Below, in pieces: positions 6,035 to 6,286 of a stretch of 6,286 nt of DNA. How positions within the stretch are numbered: the first letter of the stretch is position 1; each line of letters starts with the position of its first letter. Position numbers and translations under genes: made by a program. Origin of the DNA: JBNJEM01 sp051745935 (GTDB taxonomy: Bacteria; Planctomycetota; Planctomycetia; Pirellulales; Pirellulaceae); the NCBI GenBank assembly GCA_051745935.1, contig JBNJEM010000477.1:1-6286 (forward strand). Direction: 5' to 3'. A model generated the notes under the pieces. That model was given only the letters and a program-made list of their open reading frames with translations, had not been told where the DNA came from and ran no database searches.

Positions 6035-6062
6035 AAAACTTTGGGGCCTTGTAGCCCGTTTT
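6035..6062 (+). terminator. Weak terminator-like hairpin
   Basis: GGGC (6044-6047) pairs with GCCC (6054-6057). After a 4-base bulge (6040-6043), AAAAC (6035-6039) pairs with GTTTT (6058-6062), and TT follows. The T-rich 3' side is compatible with intrinsic termination on the plus strand, but the stem is bulged and no upstream plus-strand gene is identified. Confidence 0.25.
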
Positions 6063-6104
6063 GTTGCGCCTTGCGTCCTTGCTCGCGTCGAATCAAGGAT
6101 CTCG

Positions 6105-6134
6105 GGTCCTGAAAGGACCAAAGGGAACACGGCG
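6105..6134 (+). repeat. Inverted partner of the sequence at the window's left edge
   Basis: AGGGAACACGGCG (6122-6134) is the exact reverse complement of positions 1-13, and GAAAGGACC (6111-6119) is the reverse complement of 36-44, in the same relative order. The gap between the two blocks is 2 bases here and 22 at the left edge. Here the first block is also half of a 6-bp hairpin, GGTCCT (6105-6110) with AGGACC (6114-6119). Confidence 0.55.
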
Positions 6135-6142
6135 GACGGGGC

Positions 6143-6167
6143 TCACGCGTGAAAAAAGCCGCGCGGC
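6143..6167. promoter_or_regulatory. Two adjacent 10-bp palindromes
   Basis: TCACGCGTGA (6143-6152) and GCCGCGCGGC (6158-6167) are each perfect palindromes, separated by five A. They could be a dimeric-regulator site. On the minus strand the second palindrome followed by a T-run also resembles a minimal terminator. Chance in GC-rich DNA is a real alternative, especially for the second. Confidence 0.3.
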
Positions 6168-6286
6168 GTCTTCCGTTTCTTCATCCGTGGGTCCGTCCTG
6201 CCATCCGTGGGCCTATCATGGCACCTGGCGCACCGCTGATGATCGTCACGGCGTGGGTGGGGAGATGTTCAGTGTTTGAAACGAGG

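Larger units (their letters stand above)
5852..6286. other. Gene-free region rich in small hairpins and palindromes
   Basis: No open frame here has a recognisable product or a convincing ribosome binding site. Two neighbouring stem-loops are visible: CAAGCGGC (5887-5894) with GCCGCTTG (5907-5914), and GCCCG (5924-5928) with CGGGC (5933-5937) around AAAA. Further on are a terminator-like hairpin (6035-6062), GGTCCT-GAA-AGGACC (6105-6119), two palindromes (6143-6167) and the direct repeat CATCCGTGGG (6182-6191 and 6202-6211). The window ends in ACGAGG, which could be the ribosome binding site of a plus-strand gene just outside, but that cannot be tested here. Confidence 0.5.

Noticed and set aside
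5661..6152. Plus-strand open frames through repeats B and C, giving a 34-residue periodic peptide; related frames run through copy A.
   Set aside because: The 102-base period is divisible by three and the sequence is GC-rich, so more than one frame stays open. Differences between copies show hairpin-type rather than codon-type constraint, and no good ribosome binding site is present.

Overview
The window looks like ordinary bacterial chromosome from a moderately GC-rich organism, most likely a member of the Planctomycetota (Pirellulales-like). This assignment is an inference. It rests on the style of the small hypothetical protein at 3500-3862 and of the lipoprotein at 4964-5584, which resemble families I associate with planctomycetes, plus sparse gene packing with long intergenic stretches. 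No database search was possible.

Layout: positions 1-180 are non-coding, downstream of priA. priA (181-2466, minus) encodes the primosomal replication-restart helicase. A 361-bp divergent intergenic region (2467-2827) carries a weak promoter candidate, an 11-bp tandem repeat, a pair of mutually exclusive stem-loops and repeat copy A. nadD (2828-3451, plus) encodes nicotinate-nucleotide adenylyltransferase. A small conserved hypothetical protein (3500-3862, minus) converges on nadD; it has a good promoter and ribosome binding site, and its 3' end runs through a diverged repeat copy D. A stand-alone cytosolic histidine kinase (4082-4882, plus) converges on a probable lipoprotein (4964-5584, minus), with a strong stem-loop between them. 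The last 700 bases (5585-6286) hold no gene I can support. They contain a head-to-tail pair of the same repeat (copies B and C) and several further hairpins and palindromes.

The genes do not form an operon or a recognisable system: neighbours alternate in strand, and each protein serves a separate housekeeping, signalling or envelope role. The most interesting element is the repeat family. Three copies of about 102-104 bp are roughly 89-95% identical. Each can fold into one long bulged hairpin, and copy A carries a compensatory base-pair change relative to B and C. A fourth, older-looking copy (D) matches without gaps at 44 of 71 positions and appears to have become the C-terminal tail of the small hypothetical protein. 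This fits a miniature (REP- or MITE-like) structured repeat, or a structured RNA, spread through intergenic DNA. No complete previously undescribed multi-gene system is visible.
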